Below, piece by piece: positions 25,178 through 33,082 of a stretch of 64,000 nt of DNA. The DNA comes from CAVXEH01 sp963805305. Its GTDB lineage: Bacteria; Chloroflexota; Limnocylindria; QHBO01. How positions within the stretch are numbered: the stretch's first letter is position 1; each line of letters opens with the position of its first letter. The stretch lies in contig CAWDTM010000003.1 in the NCBI GenBank assembly GCA_963805305.1, positions 248,001 through 312,000 on the forward strand, written 5' to 3'. The notes beneath the pieces are model-generated. The model ran no database searches and was not told the origin of the DNA. It saw only the letters and a program-made list of their open reading frames with translations. The position numbers and the translations under genes are program-made.

Positions 25178-26068
25178 ATGAAGATCCAGCAGGTCACCCT
25201 CCCAGACGGCAGGAGGCTCGACGTGTCGGTCGGCGGAGCCGAGGCCGCGCCCATGGCGCTCATTGCCCACCACGGCACGCCGGGCGATGGGACGAAGTTC
25301 ACCGACTGGGAACCGGCCGTCGCCGAACGTGGCCTGCGGCTCATCGGCTACAGCCGGCCGGGTTATGCAACCTCCACCCGGGACCCCGGTCGCAGCGTGG
25401 GCGACGCCGCGGCCGATGTCGCCGCCCTCGCCGACGCGCTGGGCGTCGAGCGCTTCGTCTCCATCGGCCGCTCGGGAGGCGGTCCGCACACGATCGCCTG
25501 CGCCGCGCTCCTGCCTGCCCGATGCCTCGCTGCCGCGGCGCTCGTCACGGTCGCGCCGTGGGGCGTGGACGACCTCGACTTCTACGATGGCATGGCTCAG
25601 GGCAACGTCGAGGAGTTCGGTGCAGCACTCGAGGGAGAAGCCGCCCTCCGGGCGTGGATGGCCACCTACGGAGAGCCCCACCGCCACGTGACCGGCAAGA
25701 CGATCGCCAGCACCATGGGCACCCTGCTGCCGCCCGTCGACCTGGCGGTCCTGACCGGTACGTTCGCGGAGGAGGATGCAGCGGGCATCCGTCGTGCGCT
25801 CGAGCATGGGTTCGACGGCTGGATCGACGATGACCTGGCCTTCACCCGTCCCTGGGGCTTCGACGTGACGGCGATCACCCGGCCGGTCCGCATCTGGCAG
25901 GGCGAGCTCGATCAACTGGTCACGGTCGCCCACGGGCAGTGGCTGGCGGACCGGATCCCCGGCGCGACCTTCAACCTGGCGAAGGGCCACGGCCACCTGT
26001 CGCTCGCACTCGAGCATCGCGACGCCATCCTGGACGACCTGCTGAAGGCCGGCGGCCTGCCACACTGA
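25178..26068 (+). CDS. Alpha/beta hydrolase
   Basis: About 296 residues. Oxyanion motif HHGTPG comes near the N-terminus, the nucleophile elbow is GRSGGGPH with Ser, and the catalytic Asp and His are expected in WQGELDQLV and GHGHLSL. It resembles proline iminopeptidase/haloalkane-type soluble hydrolases, but the substrate is unknown. The protein at 54720-55577 is clearly related (SGGGPH...CAALLP; VDDDLAYVAPWGF against IDDDLAFTRPWGF), so these are paralogues. Confidence 0.85.
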   Translation: MKIQQVTLPDGRRLDVSVGGAEAAPMALIAHHGTPGDGTKFTDWEPAVAERGLRLIGYSRPGYATSTRDPGRSVGDAAADVAALADALGVERFVSIGRSGGGPHTIACAALLPARCLAAAALVTVAPWGVDDLDFYDGMAQGNVEEFGAALEGEAALRAWMATYGEPHRHVTGKTIASTMGTLLPPVDLAVLTGTFAEEDAAGIRRALEHGFDGWIDDDLAFTRPWGFDVTAITRPVRIWQGELDQLVTVAHGQWLADRIPGATFNLAKGHGHLSLALEHRDAILDDLLKAGGLPH

Positions 26069-26083
26069 CTTCGTCGGGCGCCC

Positions 26084-27508
26084 TCAGGCAGCTGGCGGAC
26101 GTGCCGGCCGGCCGGCACGTTCCGCCGAATCAGGGTTCGCGGTCGGTTCGGCCGCCTCCGGGTCGCCGAAGGGGCCCATCGGATCGGTATCGAGCTCGAT
26201 GGACTGGCCAATGCGGGTGACCCCCATCTGTCCCCGACGCGCTGCGATCCACCACCGCCAGGCGACCAGGGCGACGCCCGCCACGCTGATCACGCCACCC
26301 GCCAGGAAGGCAGCGGGGGCGTCCCATCGCTCCGCCACCACCCCCGCGAAGATCCCTCCGATGGGCGAGGTGCCGGCGAAGACCATGACGTACAGGCTCA
26401 TCACCCGCCCCCGCAGCGCATCGGTCACGTTGGCCTGCACCGTCGCGTTCACCGTGTTGATCATGAGCATGCTGAAGAGCCCGGCGCCGAACATGAGCGG
26501 GATCGCAGGCAGCGTGGCGTGGGCGAAGGCGATGAGGATCTCTGCCACCCCGAACAGGACTCCGCCGCCGAGCATGAGCGCCACGGCGCGCCGCTCCCGC
26601 GTGTATGCCAGGCTCAGCGCGCCGGTGAGGGAACCGACGGCGGTCATCGCGTAGAGGGCGCCATAGCCTATGGGGCCGAGGCCCAGAGTGCCTTTCGCGT
26701 AGAGAGGCACGAGGATCCGGAAGTTCAGGCCGAACGTGCCAACAAGGCCCAGCAGCACCAGCGCCCACAGGATGATCGGCGCCCGGGCGGCGTACGCGAC
26801 CCCTTCCCGGAGACTGTCCAGCACCGCCGGCCGCTGCTCAACCTGCGGCATGACCCGGATCTGGCGGGGGTCCATGCGCCAGATGCTGTAGATGACCGCG
26901 GCGTAGCTGATGGCGTTGACCGCGAGGTTGAAGGCGATGCCGGCCAGGTCCGAGCCGAACACCTCGGCGCCGATGGCGATGATGACCCCGCCCAGGGCCG
27001 GCCCGATGACACGCGCCCCGTTGAAGGCCATGGAGTTGAGGGCGATGGCGTTCGGCAACAGCTCGCGAGGCACGATGTCGGCGACGAGGGCCTGGCGGAC
27101 CGGCATGTCCAGCGCGTTCACCACGCCCAGCGCGAACGAGAGGAGCATCACGAGCGGGATCGAGACGACCCCGCTCACGGTCAGCGCAAAGAGGATGACC
27201 ACCTGGACAGTGGCCAGCGACTGGGTGAGGAGCAGGGTCCGGCGCTTGTCGATACGGTCCACCAGTACGCCGCCGAACGGGGCCAGGACCAGCGCTGGGA
27301 CGAACTCGAGCGCCGCGACGACGCCCAGCTGGATGGGAGAGCCGCCGAGCTGCAGGACCAGCCACGGCAGGCTGATCTGCTGCATCCAGGTGCCAATGCG
27401 GCTGGTTCCCTGCCCGAGCCAGAACAGCCGGAAGTTGCGGCTGCCAAGCGCCACGAAGCCCCTCCCGAGGCCCGCACGGTCGCCGCCGCGTCGACTCCGC
27501 CATCCCAT
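26084..27508 (-). CDS. MFS transporter (MFS_3/EntS-type), third paralogue
   Basis: About 474 residues, 12 helices, with SRNFRLFWLGQG, GGVLVDRIDKRRTL and DALRGRVMSLYV as in the other two paralogues. The ATG at 27508 sits 2 nt from the palindrome at 27511-27525. The start lacks a Shine-Dalgarno; with TAGCAT as -10 the transcript would be leaderless or nearly so. The family exports hydrophobic compounds or siderophores; the substrate here is unknown. Confidence 0.85.
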   Translation of the reverse strand: MGWRSRRGGDRAGLGRGFVALGSRNFRLFWLGQGTSRIGTWMQQISLPWLVLQLGGSPIQLGVVAALEFVPALVLAPFGGVLVDRIDKRRTLLLTQSLATVQVVILFALTVSGVVSIPLVMLLSFALGVVNALDMPVRQALVADIVPRELLPNAIALNSMAFNGARVIGPALGGVIIAIGAEVFGSDLAGIAFNLAVNAISYAAVIYSIWRMDPRQIRVMPQVEQRPAVLDSLREGVAYAARAPIILWALVLLGLVGTFGLNFRILVPLYAKGTLGLGPIGYGALYAMTAVGSLTGALSLAYTRERRAVALMLGGGVLFGVAEILIAFAHATLPAIPLMFGAGLFSMLMINTVNATVQANVTDALRGRVMSLYVMVFAGTSPIGGIFAGVVAERWDAPAAFLAGGVISVAGVALVAWRWWIAARRGQMGVTRIGQSIELDTDPMGPFGDPEAAEPTANPDSAERAGRPARPPAA

Positions 27509-27510
27509 TA

Positions 27511-27525
27511 GTTAGGCATGCTAAC
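27511..27525. promoter_or_regulatory. Second GTTAG-N5-CTAAC operator at an MFS gene
   Basis: GTTAG-GCATG-CTAAC, 5-nt inverted arms, immediately before the start of the MFS gene ending at 27508. It matches the element at 20765-20779 in both arms, in spacing and in the flanking GCTAACAAA. A shared repressor for both exporters is likely. Confidence 0.7.
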
Positions 27526-27566
27526 AAACAGGGCTTGTTCGTCCCGCTCGCGGGAGTTCGTGGAGG

Positions 27567-28088
27567 TCAGGTCGCGGCTGCGGACCCCGATGGAGCGGGC
27601 GACGGCGTGGGGGTGTGCGACGGGGTGGGCGGTGGCGGACCGGCCATGACCTCCAGGTATCGGGTGTCGCCCTTGGCCCCGGCCACGTAGCCGAGGAGCG
27701 GCTGGTCGTTCGCCGTCTGGACGGTCTCGACCTGGTACCAGGTGAAGCCGCCGGCGGTGCCGGCCTCCGCACGGATGCGGACCACGTCACCGAAGAAGAG
27801 CGCGCCCAGCGGGGTCGCATCGGCCTTGGCGCTGATGCGGACCCGAAGGCCATCCACGATGACCTTGGCGTAGGCTCCCTGGCTGAGGGTCCCGCCCGAT
27901 GGCGACGACGCCGGGGTTCCATCGCTCGCCGAAGCCTCCGGAACCGAGCCGGTCGGCTGCGCGCTCGGCACGTCGATGGGCGCCGAGGCGCTCGGCGAGG
28001 GAGAGCCGAACAGGCAGCCGCCGAGCAGCAACGCGGCAGCTAGGCCGGCAACGCCCACCGCGGCGATGCCGCGACGCCGGGGTGTCAC
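27567..28088 (-). CDS. Lipoprotein with SH3-like domain
   Basis: About 173 residues. The signal peptide ends in the lipobox LLLGGC, then comes a Ser/Pro/Ala linker of about 50 residues. A bacterial SH3-like domain follows (VIVDGLRVRISAKADATPLG...GYVAGAKGDTRYLEV), and a Pro/Thr tail ends the protein. SH3b domains bind cell-wall peptides or carbohydrates. I chose the GTG at 28088 because GGGAG precedes it by 7 nt and it opens directly on the basic signal-peptide N-terminus. No operon partner is certain. Confidence 0.75.
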   Translation of the reverse strand: MTPRRRGIAAVGVAGLAAALLLGGCLFGSPSPSASAPIDVPSAQPTGSVPEASASDGTPASSPSGGTLSQGAYAKVIVDGLRVRISAKADATPLGALFFGDVVRIRAEAGTAGGFTWYQVETVQTANDQPLLGYVAGAKGDTRYLEVMAGPPPPTPSHTPTPSPAPSGSAAAT

Positions 28089-28142
28089 GACGCTGCTCCC
28101 GCGGTCTGGGTCAGCACGCGGTACAGGCCCCATGGGTACAGG

Positions 28143-29780
28143 CTACGCCTTCGCCATCACCGCCCGCTCCGCCAGGGCAATGGGCAGGTCGCCGCTGGAC
28201 ACCAGCGCGTCGTGGAAGGCGCGCAGGTGCGGCACGTCGCGGATCGTTGCGCCGCGCTTGTCCAGGAAGCGCTGCCGGATGCGGACGATCTCCAGGCACC
28301 CGGTGAGGTACGAGGACGCCTGGGTGGGCCAGCTGCAGTAGCGGGTCACCTCCGCCTGCGCCGTCGCCTCGGTCAGGCTCGTGTTGGCGAGCATGAACTC
28401 GAGCGCCTGGTCCCACGTCATCTCGCCCATGTGGAGGCTGGTGTCGACCACGATCCGTGCGGCGCGGAAGATGGTGGCCTCGTACTGGTACATCTCCGCG
28501 CGGGGGTCCGTGAAAAAGCCCTGCTCGCGCATCATGCGCTCCGCATAGAGGGCCCAGCCCTCGCTGAAGTAGCTGGTTCCCAGCGACTGGCGAAGGTGCG
28601 ACGGGTTGAGCTTGGCCATGGACAGGTGCCAGTGATGGCCCGGGTAGGCCTCGTGGACCGCCGTGGTCGGGATCCCCGGGTAGGAGTTGTACTCGAGCCG
28701 CTTGGCGACGTCGTCGGGGCTTGCGCCGTCCGGCGGGAACGGCACGAAGAAATGGCCCTTCATGGACGGCGCGAAGGCGGGCGGGTTCTGGTAGCTGGCC
28801 ACGGCGATGACCGGCCGCTGGAAGGGCGGCGAAGGCTCGACAGAGCAGCTCTCGCCCGGGGCGAAGCTGACCAGCTCGTGCTCCGCCAGGAAGGCTCGGG
28901 CCTTGGCGGTCCAGTCCTCGTAGCCGACACGCATTGCCTCCGGCGTGGCCGGGCGGTCCTTGTTCAGCTCAGCCAGGACGGCGTGCCAGTCATCGGTACC
29001 TCGCAGGGCATTGGCGCAGCGGCGCAGCTCGCCGGACAGCTCCTCGAGCTGCTGGCGGCCGCGCTCTCGCAATGACCGCGCGTCCAGGTCCAGGAGCTCC
29101 GCGTCGCGAAGGACCGCGCTGTAGCGCTCCTCGCCAAAGGCCCAGTCGCCGGTGGCCTTGGGGCGCATCTCGTCCAGGAAGGCGGCGAAGTCCTCGTACG
29201 CGGTGGCGGCGACCGCACCGGCTTCCGCGAGGTCGGCGCGGGCGTCGGCATCGGCGACGGCTGCGGGCAGCAGCTCGCGCGCGTAGCGGGCGCCGGCCCT
29301 CGCCTGGTTCACGGCACGGTCGAGGAGGATGGCGGGGACCAGCTCGGGGCGCAGGTTGCGCTTGCCGTCCTCCAGGTTTGCGGGGACCCCGCGCAGCCGG
29401 GTGGCCGCGGCTGTGGCCAGCTCCGCCTCCGGGCGCAACTGGTGCAGGAAGAGCCCGAACACGCCGTTCAGGCCCGGGCCCAGGTAGGTGTCGGGATGGC
29501 GGCGCCAGACCTCCCACTCCTCGAAGATCCGCCGCCGATGCAGGCTGGCCAGGACCAGGTCCCGGTCGATCGCGTCATCGAAGCTCAGAGTCTCGGGGTC
29601 GATCGCGCTGAAGGTCTGCGTCCAGCGTGCGACCGCGGCGGCGCGCCGGGCGTGGGCAGCCTCCGACAGGTCATCGAGCTGGTCGTCGTACTTGGTGAGC
29701 CCCAGGTGGCTCGCGCCCACGGGCGATTCCGCGTACTCCTCCTCGAGGAAGGCACGCGCAAGTTCGGAGAATTCGGGCAC
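28143..29780 (-). CDS. DUF885 family protein, HEAYPGH metallopeptidase-like
   Basis: About 545 residues. The zinc motif is HEAYPGHHWH, and FSEGWALYAERMM follows as third-ligand region. It differs from the DUF885 protein at 20842-22539, with low visible identity outside the motifs, so it represents another subfamily. It is probably a cytoplasmic zinc peptidase of unknown substrate. GTG start at 29780, with AGGGG 8 nt upstream; the frame before it reads as low-complexity shadow. Confidence 0.82.
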   Translation of the reverse strand: MPEFSELARAFLEEEYAESPVGASHLGLTKYDDQLDDLSEAAHARRAAAVARWTQTFSAIDPETLSFDDAIDRDLVLASLHRRRIFEEWEVWRRHPDTYLGPGLNGVFGLFLHQLRPEAELATAAATRLRGVPANLEDGKRNLRPELVPAILLDRAVNQARAGARYARELLPAAVADADARADLAEAGAVAATAYEDFAAFLDEMRPKATGDWAFGEERYSAVLRDAELLDLDARSLRERGRQQLEELSGELRRCANALRGTDDWHAVLAELNKDRPATPEAMRVGYEDWTAKARAFLAEHELVSFAPGESCSVEPSPPFQRPVIAVASYQNPPAFAPSMKGHFFVPFPPDGASPDDVAKRLEYNSYPGIPTTAVHEAYPGHHWHLSMAKLNPSHLRQSLGTSYFSEGWALYAERMMREQGFFTDPRAEMYQYEATIFRAARIVVDTSLHMGEMTWDQALEFMLANTSLTEATAQAEVTRYCSWPTQASSYLTGCLEIVRIRQRFLDKRGATIRDVPHLRAFHDALVSSGDLPIALAERAVMAKA

Positions 29781-29864
29781 GGATGATCCCCTCGAATTAG
29801 GACGGTGAGACGAAGGATAGGCCGATGCGGGCGCGCTTGGCGCCCCCAACCGGATGGTTCTTCA

Positions 29865-30572
29865 TCATCCCTCCGGCGGCGATGGGTAGATCGGGTGTGG
29901 CATACGGGTACTCCTGCGACGATCGCGCACAATGTAGGTGCGCACGCCCGCGACCCAGGCCACGAAGGCGGCACCCCCGAGCAGCCCGGCGGCAAGCGGC
30001 ATGGCATGCCCCAGGGCGAGATCGGCGGCGATGAAGACGAGGACAGCCGCCACCACCCCATCGACGATGCCCACGACCGCGGGGGTGGTGACCAGGCCGA
30101 AGAGGGTCGGGAAGTCCGCCCACCCCCCGGTGACCATCAGGCCGCGCGCGTCGTCCGTGTGGCCGGTGACGAAGACCTCTTCCAGCTCGGGCGCCAGCTC
30201 CAGGTACTTGGCCCGGATGCGGTTCATGCCAACGACCCAGCGCGCCTCGTCGTTGTTCGCGGCGACGAGGCGCACGAACGAGGCCACACCCAGGAAGCAC
30301 ACGACCGGCAGGATGACGAGGGCGAACACCTCGAAGCCCTCGCCGAACTGCGTGGCCTGCGCCACGAGCGCCAGCGCGACCACCGCGGCGGACAGGACGG
30401 AGAGGAACATCTGGGCCCGCGCGAAGCTTTCGTTCCAGGTCAGCGACCGCGTGGCCAGCAGGCTCCAGTGCTCGGTCGACAGGATCTGCAGACGCACCGA
30501 TGGCGACGCCGGCTCCGCGGGCGCCGGCCGTTCCTCGGGTGGCATGGGACTGCGCTGCTGATCCATCGTCAC
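29865..30572 (-). CDS. Four-helix membrane protein of unknown function
   Basis: About 235 residues. A Pro-rich N-terminal tail leads to paired hydrophobic helices around residues 55-110 (MFLSVLSAAVVALALVA, VFALVILPVVCFLGVASFV) and again at 160-215. A soluble loop separates them, and the C-terminus is basic. I do not recognise the family; the layout resembles bacterial SLATT-type or DUF4231-like pairs only loosely. The GTG at 30572 is used because GGAGGG lies 6 nt upstream; the ATG two codons later is the alternative. Confidence 0.65.
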   Translation of the reverse strand: MTMDQQRSPMPPEERPAPAEPASPSVRLQILSTEHWSLLATRSLTWNESFARAQMFLSVLSAAVVALALVAQATQFGEGFEVFALVILPVVCFLGVASFVRLVAANNDEARWVVGMNRIRAKYLELAPELEEVFVTGHTDDARGLMVTGGWADFPTLFGLVTTPAVVGIVDGVVAAVLVFIAADLALGHAMPLAAGLLGGAAFVAWVAGVRTYIVRDRRRSTRMPHPIYPSPPEG

Positions 30573-30688
30573 GTTGCACCCTCCTCGCCGGCGCCCGGCG
30601 TCGCGGCGGCGCCTCCGCCCCTACCCAGCCTACCCGGCTTGTCACATCGGGCCGCCGTGCCGAAGGTGAGACCACACCAGACCGGGGA

Positions 30689-31717
30689 TCAGCGGGGCGC
30701 GGGGACCAGGCGGGCGAAGCGGGCCGGGTCGGCAGCCGCGGCAACCTGGATCGCGTTGAGTGCGGCGCCCTTGCGGAGGTTGTCGCTGGCGACGAAGCAG
30801 GCGAAGCCGCGATCCCGGCCGGGGATCGCGCGCAGGCGGCCCACCAGCACCGGGTCGCGCCCCTCCACGTCGAGCGGCATGGGGTGACGCCGGCTGCCAT
30901 CCGCGGGCCGGTATTCCAGCCCGGGGGCCGCGCGCAGCGCCGCCTCGAGGGCCTCGACACTCGCCGGCCGGGCGGTCCGGAAGTGCAGCGCCACGGAATG
31001 GCCGGTGTGCACCGGCACCCGGACCGTCGTGGCAGCCACGTCGAGGTTCGGCAGGTCCAGGATCTTGCGTAGCTCCGCGTGGATCTTGCGCTCCTCCCCG
31101 GTCCAGCCGTCGTCGGCCAGGACGTCGATCTGGGGCACGACGCTGTCCGCGATGCGCCCGTGGAACGGCGATCCCGCTGCCTGCTCGCGGTCGTCGCTGC
31201 CGCGCTCCGCCAGGAAGGCGTCCAGACCGGCACGACCTGCGCCGCTCACCGCCTGGTAGCTGGCCAGGTCCACCGATTCCAGGCCGAAGGCGTCACGCAC
31301 GGCCGCGAGTGGAACCACCACTGCAGCGGTCGTGCAGTTCGGGTTGGCGACGACGTTGCCGGACCTATGCCGCAGCACCGCACCGTTCGCCTCCGGGACC
31401 ACCAGCGGCACCGCAGGGTCCAGCCGGAAGGCGCTCGAGTTGTCGACGACTAGGGGCACGAGGCGCCCGGGTCCGGCGACGATCTCCCGGCTGACCGGCG
31501 CATCGGTGGCCAGGAAGAGCACGTCGAGCTCGCCCGCGGCTGCGTCGTCGAGGATCCCCACCGGAAGGTCGCCATCGGCGTAGCGGACACGACCAGGCTC
31601 GGTCCCAAAGACCCGTAGCTGGCCGGCGGGCAGGCCGGCATCGGCCAGGATGGAGAGGAATACGCCGCCCACAACCCCGCGGGCGCCCACCACGCCGACC
31701 GTGGGCCACCCGCTCAC
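30689..31717 (-). CDS. asd: Aspartate-semialdehyde dehydrogenase
   Basis: About 342 residues. It reduces beta-aspartyl phosphate to aspartate semialdehyde with NADPH, the branch point to lysine and threonine/methionine. The NADP loop GARGVVGGVF opens the protein, the active cysteine is at residue 128 in NPNCTT, and the C-terminal HTGHSVALHF and DNLRKGAALN are standard. The GTG start overlaps the TGA of hom in GTGA, so translational coupling is expected. With lysA elsewhere in the window, much of the aspartate family is represented. Confidence 0.93.
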   Translation of the reverse strand: MSGWPTVGVVGARGVVGGVFLSILADAGLPAGQLRVFGTEPGRVRYADGDLPVGILDDAAAGELDVLFLATDAPVSREIVAGPGRLVPLVVDNSSAFRLDPAVPLVVPEANGAVLRHRSGNVVANPNCTTAAVVVPLAAVRDAFGLESVDLASYQAVSGAGRAGLDAFLAERGSDDREQAAGSPFHGRIADSVVPQIDVLADDGWTGEERKIHAELRKILDLPNLDVAATTVRVPVHTGHSVALHFRTARPASVEALEAALRAAPGLEYRPADGSRRHPMPLDVEGRDPVLVGRLRAIPGRDRGFACFVASDNLRKGAALNAIQVAAAADPARFARLVPAPR

Positions 31718-32643
31718 GAGGGGCCGCCAAACAGGATGGGGCGTTCGCCGGCGACGAGCCGCGCCAGGTCGGCGTACACCGCGCCGGCCGTCACGCGCCC
31801 TCCGGCGCCGGGACCGGCGACACGGAACATGCCGGCCGCCCGGACCTCGATCTCGAGGAGGTTCTCGATACCGGAGACGCGGGCCAGGGTGCTGTCCGGC
31901 GCCAGCTCCTCGGGCGACACGACCAGCCGGTCCTCGCTCGCCTCTGCCATGAGCCGGATCGCCTGCCCCTCGGCAACCTCCAGGCCCCGGATCCCGTGCC
32001 GATCCACCGCGGACTCGGCGCGGAACTCGCCCCACGCCACGCTGGCCAGGATGGCGAGCTTCTGGGCCGCGTCGCGCCCGTCCACGTCGAACGACGGATC
32101 CGTCTCCGCGTACCCCGCCTCCTGCGCTTCCCGCAGGGCGTCGCCGTAGGTCCGTCCTTCCCCCATCGCGGAAAGGATGTACGTCGTCGTCGCGTTGAGG
32201 ACCCCGCGCAGGTGGCCGATGGCGCCCGTTGCCGCGAGGTGGGTCACCGTCTCGATCATGGGCACCCCGCCGCCCACGCTGGCCGAGCCGAGCAGGGCAG
32301 CCCCGTTCGCCGCGGCGAGCGCAGCGAGCTCATCCCCGTGGTTCGAGAGGAGCGCCTTGTTGGCGGTGACGTACGGCAGGCCGCGGGCGAGCGCCAGGCG
32401 AGCCCAGGCCAGTGGCGCCTCCGTCCCGCCGGCCAGCTCGACGACGGCGTCGAGCGCCATGGCGGCCAGCTCCTCAGGCTCGGCCACGGGGACGCCCGCC
32501 GGAAGCGGCGTTCCGCGGCTCCGCGCCTGATCGCGAACGGCGACGCCGGCGAGCTCGAGCGGCAGCGGGCCGGCCGCAACCAGGCGCCCCAGCGAGGCAC
32601 CCACGGTGCCCCAGCCAATGAGTCCGATCCGCAGGCGTTCCAT
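31714..32643 (-). CDS. hom: Homoserine dehydrogenase
   Basis: About 309 residues, lacking the C-terminal ACT domain, so feedback inhibition by threonine through ACT is unlikely. It reduces aspartate semialdehyde to homoserine. The NAD loop is GLIGWGTVGASLG, followed by ANKALLSNHGDEL, GSASVGGGVPMI, LNATTTYIL and the catalytic-region DPSFDVDGRDAAQKLAIL. It is the first gene of a hom-asd operon. ATG at 32643, with TAGACT 10 nt upstream; thrB and thrC are not present nearby. Confidence 0.93.
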   Translation of the reverse strand: MERLRIGLIGWGTVGASLGRLVAAGPLPLELAGVAVRDQARSRGTPLPAGVPVAEPEELAAMALDAVVELAGGTEAPLAWARLALARGLPYVTANKALLSNHGDELAALAAANGAALLGSASVGGGVPMIETVTHLAATGAIGHLRGVLNATTTYILSAMGEGRTYGDALREAQEAGYAETDPSFDVDGRDAAQKLAILASVAWGEFRAESAVDRHGIRGLEVAEGQAIRLMAEASEDRLVVSPEELAPDSTLARVSGIENLLEIEVRAAGMFRVAGPGAGGRVTAGAVYADLARLVAGERPILFGGPS

Positions 32644-32703
32644 TTCGCGGATGAGTCTAGCGATCCGGATGCGTGGGCAGTCCTCCTCGCCCGGCCGTTC
32701 GGG

Positions 32704-32709
32704 TATCCT
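32704..32709 (+). promoter_or_regulatory. Putative -10 element of the SnoaL-like gene
   Basis: TATCCT, 8 nt before the ATG at 32718; opposed to the hom promoter on the other strand. Confidence 0.45.
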
Positions 32710-32717
32710 CCTCCCCA

Positions 32718-33065
32718 ATGGGTGCCACCGAGACCGTCGACCTGTTCATGGAGCTGATCAACGATGATCGGCGCGAGCAGGCCGTGGACCTCCTTGCCGA
32801 GCACGCGGTGCTGGGCATCTCGACCCCCGGATCCGACGAGCGAACGAACCTCCGCGGACGCGACCGGGTCGGCGGCTGGTTCCTGCGCGCGGGGGACGGG
32901 TTCCGGATGTACTCGAACGACGGGCGCTCCATGGGAAGCAGCTACATCGCCGACGTCACCGTCATGCGACCTGGCGCCGACTCGATGCGCGTCGAGGCGA
33001 ACTTCCGCGTCGAGAACGGGGAGATCGTGGCGCTCTTCCTGCAGCCGATCTCCGGCAGGCGCTGA
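32718..33065 (+). CDS. SnoaL-like/NTF2-fold protein
   Basis: About 115 residues. The opening helix ETVDLFMELINDDRREQAVDLLAEHAVL and the later curved strands (SYIADVTVMRPG...VEANFRVENGEIVALFLQPI) match the NTF2-like fold. Members include isomerases and small-ligand binders. No catalytic residues can be assigned, and the neighbours on both sides lie on the opposite strand, so no role can be inferred. Confidence 0.7.
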   Translation: MGATETVDLFMELINDDRREQAVDLLAEHAVLGISTPGSDERTNLRGRDRVGGWFLRAGDGFRMYSNDGRSMGSSYIADVTVMRPGADSMRVEANFRVENGEIVALFLQPISGRR

Positions 33066-33082
33066 CTCGGGGCGCCCGCGGC

